Translations under genes and position numbers: made by a program
Notes under the pieces: generated by a model
The model's database searches: none
What the model was told of the DNA's origin: nothing
The model's input: the letters and a program-made list of their open reading frames with translations, nothing else
From: DUZB01 sp964407525
GTDB taxonomy: Bacteria > Desulfobacterota > DSM-4660 > Desulfatiglandales > Desulfatiglandaceae
Direction: 5' to 3'
Assembly: GCA_964407525.1 (NCBI GenBank)
Contig: CAYOWC010000224.1
Span: 1 to 8,297, forward strand
Length of the DNA stretch: 8,297 nt
Shown here: positions 7,290-8,297 of the stretch, one piece after another
Layout of the letters: every line of letters begins with the position of its first letter
Numbering within the stretch: position 1 is the first letter of the stretch

Positions 7290-7318
7290 AGTTTATGAAT
7301 ACATTCAGAGATAGTCAA
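7290..7318 (-). promoter_or_regulatory. Promoter with palindromic operator for the antitoxin remnant / lipoprotein
   Basis: On the minus strand TTGACT (7318-7313) and TAAACT (7295-7290) are separated by exactly 17 nt, a good sigma-70 layout (5/6 and 4/6 consensus matches). The spacer holds a palindrome, tgaat-ac-attca (7296-7307), placed as an autorepression site of a toxin-antitoxin operon would be. Transcription would start near 7283, ahead of the antitoxin start at 7256. Confidence 0.5.
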
Positions 7319-7524
7319 GATCTTCTTCCCATTTATAGCCCCTTACCCTTGTCACTCGCAATATCAAAGACGTTAAATGGACGGGTGTTGACGTTGCGCC
7401 TGGACGAACCAACCCTTGATGAACTGAAGGCTTTGCGAACCGGAAGGGCCTCGGAATGTCCACACTTGTCAGGATGTGGGTGAAAGAAAGACTTGCCAAC
7501 AACGCTTCCACTCAGGCCCAATAA
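7295..7524 (+). pseudogene. CopG/ribbon-helix-helix-type antitoxin gene broken by a frameshift
   Basis: From ATG 7295 the frame gives a poorly conserved N-terminus, then LTLRLDEPTLDELKAL (to about 7435), the beta-strand and first helix of a ribbon-helix-helix antitoxin. The frame then turns to nonsense and stops at 7481. One frame over, from 7435, the sequence continues as ANRKGLGMSTLVRMWVKERL and ends with TAA at 7522-7524. Restoring one base near 7433-7436 (ttgcgaac to ttggcgaac) rebuilds one protein of about 76 residues with the typical end of this family. It is divergent from the Phd remnant and its start overlaps that gene's -10. The 5' end is uncertain. A sequencing error is the alternative. 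Confidence 0.72.
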
Positions 7525-7899
7525 TTAACCTATTGGAATTTGGACGTTCAATGTTCGATGTTCATCCCTTCCTGGGCCAAAGCCCACCCCCTGTCTTTCC
7601 CATGAGCGCCGCCTTCCCGCTTAAAAGCGGGAGCTGATCCAGAAAGAAACTTCCGGATTCCATACCTACTTTCTGTGTGAGCAGCCTTGTCCACAGTCCG
7701 TTTGGTGGGTTTTAGCCGCGATTTTTCGTGCGTCTCGAACTACCGAGTCTTGTTTCATGCAGATCCGGTCGTGGCAGGATGCCACTCACACAGGGGTGGA
7801 AATTAGCAATCCAAACCTGTCGAAGATCCCGTCTGAAGCGAAGCGAAAGCGGGGAACCTTTGAACCTTGAACCTTGAACCCTGAACCGAAACGAAGAGC
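7525..7899. repeat. Repeat-bearing intergenic region
   Basis: I see no supportable gene in these 375 bp. They hold a GTTCGATGTTC-type module at 7540-7561 (18/22 identical to 3090-3111); a module starting atgagcgccgcct at 7602-7614, continuing to about 7651 and resembling 2894-2946, with a central hairpin tcccgc-ttaaaa-gcggga (7615-7632); a 9-bp inverted pair ctgtgtgag (7673-7681) and ctcacacag (7785-7793); and the TTGAACC array listed separately. A 30-codon minus-strand frame (7666-7758) has no support. Confidence 0.65.
7860..7887 (+). repeat. TTGAACC tandem heptamer array
   Basis: Three perfect TTGAACC units (7860-7866, 7867-7873, 7874-7880) followed by ctgaacc (7881-7887). The array ends 12 bp before the codon where the DUF2283-like protein should start, so it occupies the place of that gene's leader and ribosome binding site. 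Confidence 0.9.
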
Positions 7900-8100
7900 A
7901 CGAGAATAAGAGTTGATAAAGAAAATGACGCTCTATATTTTCGCTTTGATGAGCGCGGGATCGTAGAATCTGAAGAGGTGGAACCAGGTGTGATTTTGGA
8001 TTATGATGCGAATGAGCAGGTAGTTGGAATTGAAATTCTCAGGATTTCATCCAGAGTCTCAGAGGATGAATTCTCTTCAATCCACTTTCAAGCTGCCTGA
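7900..8100 (+). pseudogene. DUF2283-type small protein gene lacking a normal start codon
   Basis: The frame from 7900 reads T-RIRVDKENDALYFRF, then IVESEEVEPGVILDYD and VVGIEILRIS, ending at TGA 8098-8100 with 66 residues. This is the complete DUF2283 pattern (DxxxDALYxRF...E..PGxxxDxD..G.xVGIEIL), a small family often found near toxin-antitoxin loci. Members start M-K/R-I; here the matching codon is ACG (7900-7902), with an in-frame TGA at 7882-7884 and no ATG, GTG or TTG between. A single T-to-C change would explain loss of the start, and a TTGAACC array replaces the leader. ACG initiation or a sequencing error cannot be excluded. Apart from the start, the coding sequence looks intact. Confidence 0.75.
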
Positions 8101-8194
8101 GAAGAAACAGTTCCAGCCCCCAAACAGCGTGCGGGATCTTCGATATACCAGGAGTATTCCAGAATTCCAGAATAATTTCTTATTCCAGAATTTC
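8101..8194 (+). repeat. Three ATTCCAGAAT units upstream of a promoter
   Basis: ATTCCAGAAT occurs at 8156-8165, 8164-8173 and 8182-8191. Each unit is a palindrome ATTC-CA-GAAT; the first two overlap by two bases and the third lies 18 bp after the second. They end 6 bp before the -35 of the following promoter, so they could be binding sites or another low-complexity repeat. Nothing else was recognised in 8101-8155. Confidence 0.6.
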
Positions 8195-8235
8195 TCTTGA
8201 CCAATCACGTCAAGAATTGTATGATTGTGTCATAC
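8195..8235 (+). promoter_or_regulatory. Sigma-70-like promoter with overlapping palindromic operators
   Basis: TTGACC (8197-8202) and TATGAT (8220-8225) are spaced by 17 nt, both 5/6 matches to consensus. A 7-bp inverted repeat tcttgac/gtcaaga (8195-8201 and 8209-8215) covers the -35, and GTATGA-ttgtg-TCATAC (8219-8235) covers the -10 and likely start site. Such a layout is typical of an autoregulated antitoxin or ribbon-helix-helix repressor; the gene downstream fits that. Confidence 0.65.
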
Positions 8236-8253
8236 TATTCTAGAGGAATCCCC

Positions 8254-8297
8254 ATGAAGACGAAGAAAACACGAGCAGCTGTGACCATCTCCATGCC
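8254..8297 (+). CDS. Probable ribbon-helix-helix DNA-binding protein, first 14 codons only
   Basis: ATG 8254 follows a good ribosome binding site (AGAGGA, 7 nt upstream) and a strong promoter. The visible N-terminus MKTKKTRAAVTISM resembles the basic arm and beta-strand of ribbon-helix-helix (CopG/ParD-like) antitoxins and repressors, and the palindromes over the promoter suggest autorepression. Only 44 bp are in the window, so the family is a reasonable guess, not a firm call. Confidence 0.55.
   Translation, partial: MKTKKTRAAVTISM

Noticed and set aside
7305..7521. Minus-strand 62- and 68-codon frames
   Set aside because: Antisense to the frameshifted ribbon-helix-helix gene, which has family similarity on the plus strand.
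7615..7632. Hairpin tcccgc-ttaaaa-gcggga as a terminator
   Set aside because: No T-run on either strand; better explained as the centre of the dispersed repeat module.
7666..7758. 30-codon minus-strand frame (MKQDSVVRDARK...)
   Set aside because: Weak ribosome binding site, no promoter and no recognised family; too short to support.
7860..7887. CRISPR-like array
   Set aside because: Heptamer units without spacers; a simple tandem repeat.

Overview
The window looks like a chromosomal piece of a Gram-negative, delta-type bacterium (Desulfobacterota or a relative). This is inferred from a Wzc-like exopolysaccharide tyrosine kinase paired with a PHP-type phosphatase, from lipoprotein signals, and above all from mosaic 'word-like' intergenic repeats (GTTCGATGTTC, TTGAACC, TAGCCGTTAGCT) of a kind I associate with such genomes. 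No rRNA, tRNA, CRISPR array, transposase or replication origin was recognised.

Layout, positions 1-5155: a minus-strand exopolysaccharide/capsule regulation block. In transcription order it runs CpsB/YwqE-type PHP phosphatase (4367-5155), a membrane-anchored TPR plus beta-sandwich protein (3162-4376, overlapping the phosphatase gene), a repeat-filled gap of about 320 bp, a complete BY-type tyrosine autokinase/polysaccharide co-polymerase (426-2840), and a J-domain protein that runs off the left edge (1-429). The last two share a 4-nt ATGA stop/start overlap. Kinase and phosphatase supply both halves of a tyrosine phosphorylation cycle that in other bacteria controls polysaccharide chain polymerisation and export.

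Positions 5156-7124: a repeat-bearing gap with a possible promoter for the phosphatase, then a lipoprotein S41 (C-terminal processing) protease (5363-6904) and, upstream of it, a 52-residue lipoprotein (6966-7124). Both are on the minus strand and probably co-transcribed.

Positions 7125-8297: a degraded accessory zone made of antitoxin-like pieces. A Phd/YefM antitoxin N-terminus runs in frame into the small lipoprotein. A divergent CopG/RHH-type antitoxin gene is broken by one frameshift. A DUF2283-type gene has ACG where its ATG should be, directly behind a TTGAACC tandem array. At the right edge a ribbon-helix-helix-like gene begins, with a near-consensus promoter overlapped by two palindromes. 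The two gaps over 300 bp (2841-3161 and 7525-7899) share the same two degenerate repeat modules in opposite order. This dispersed mosaic is the least explained feature of the window.
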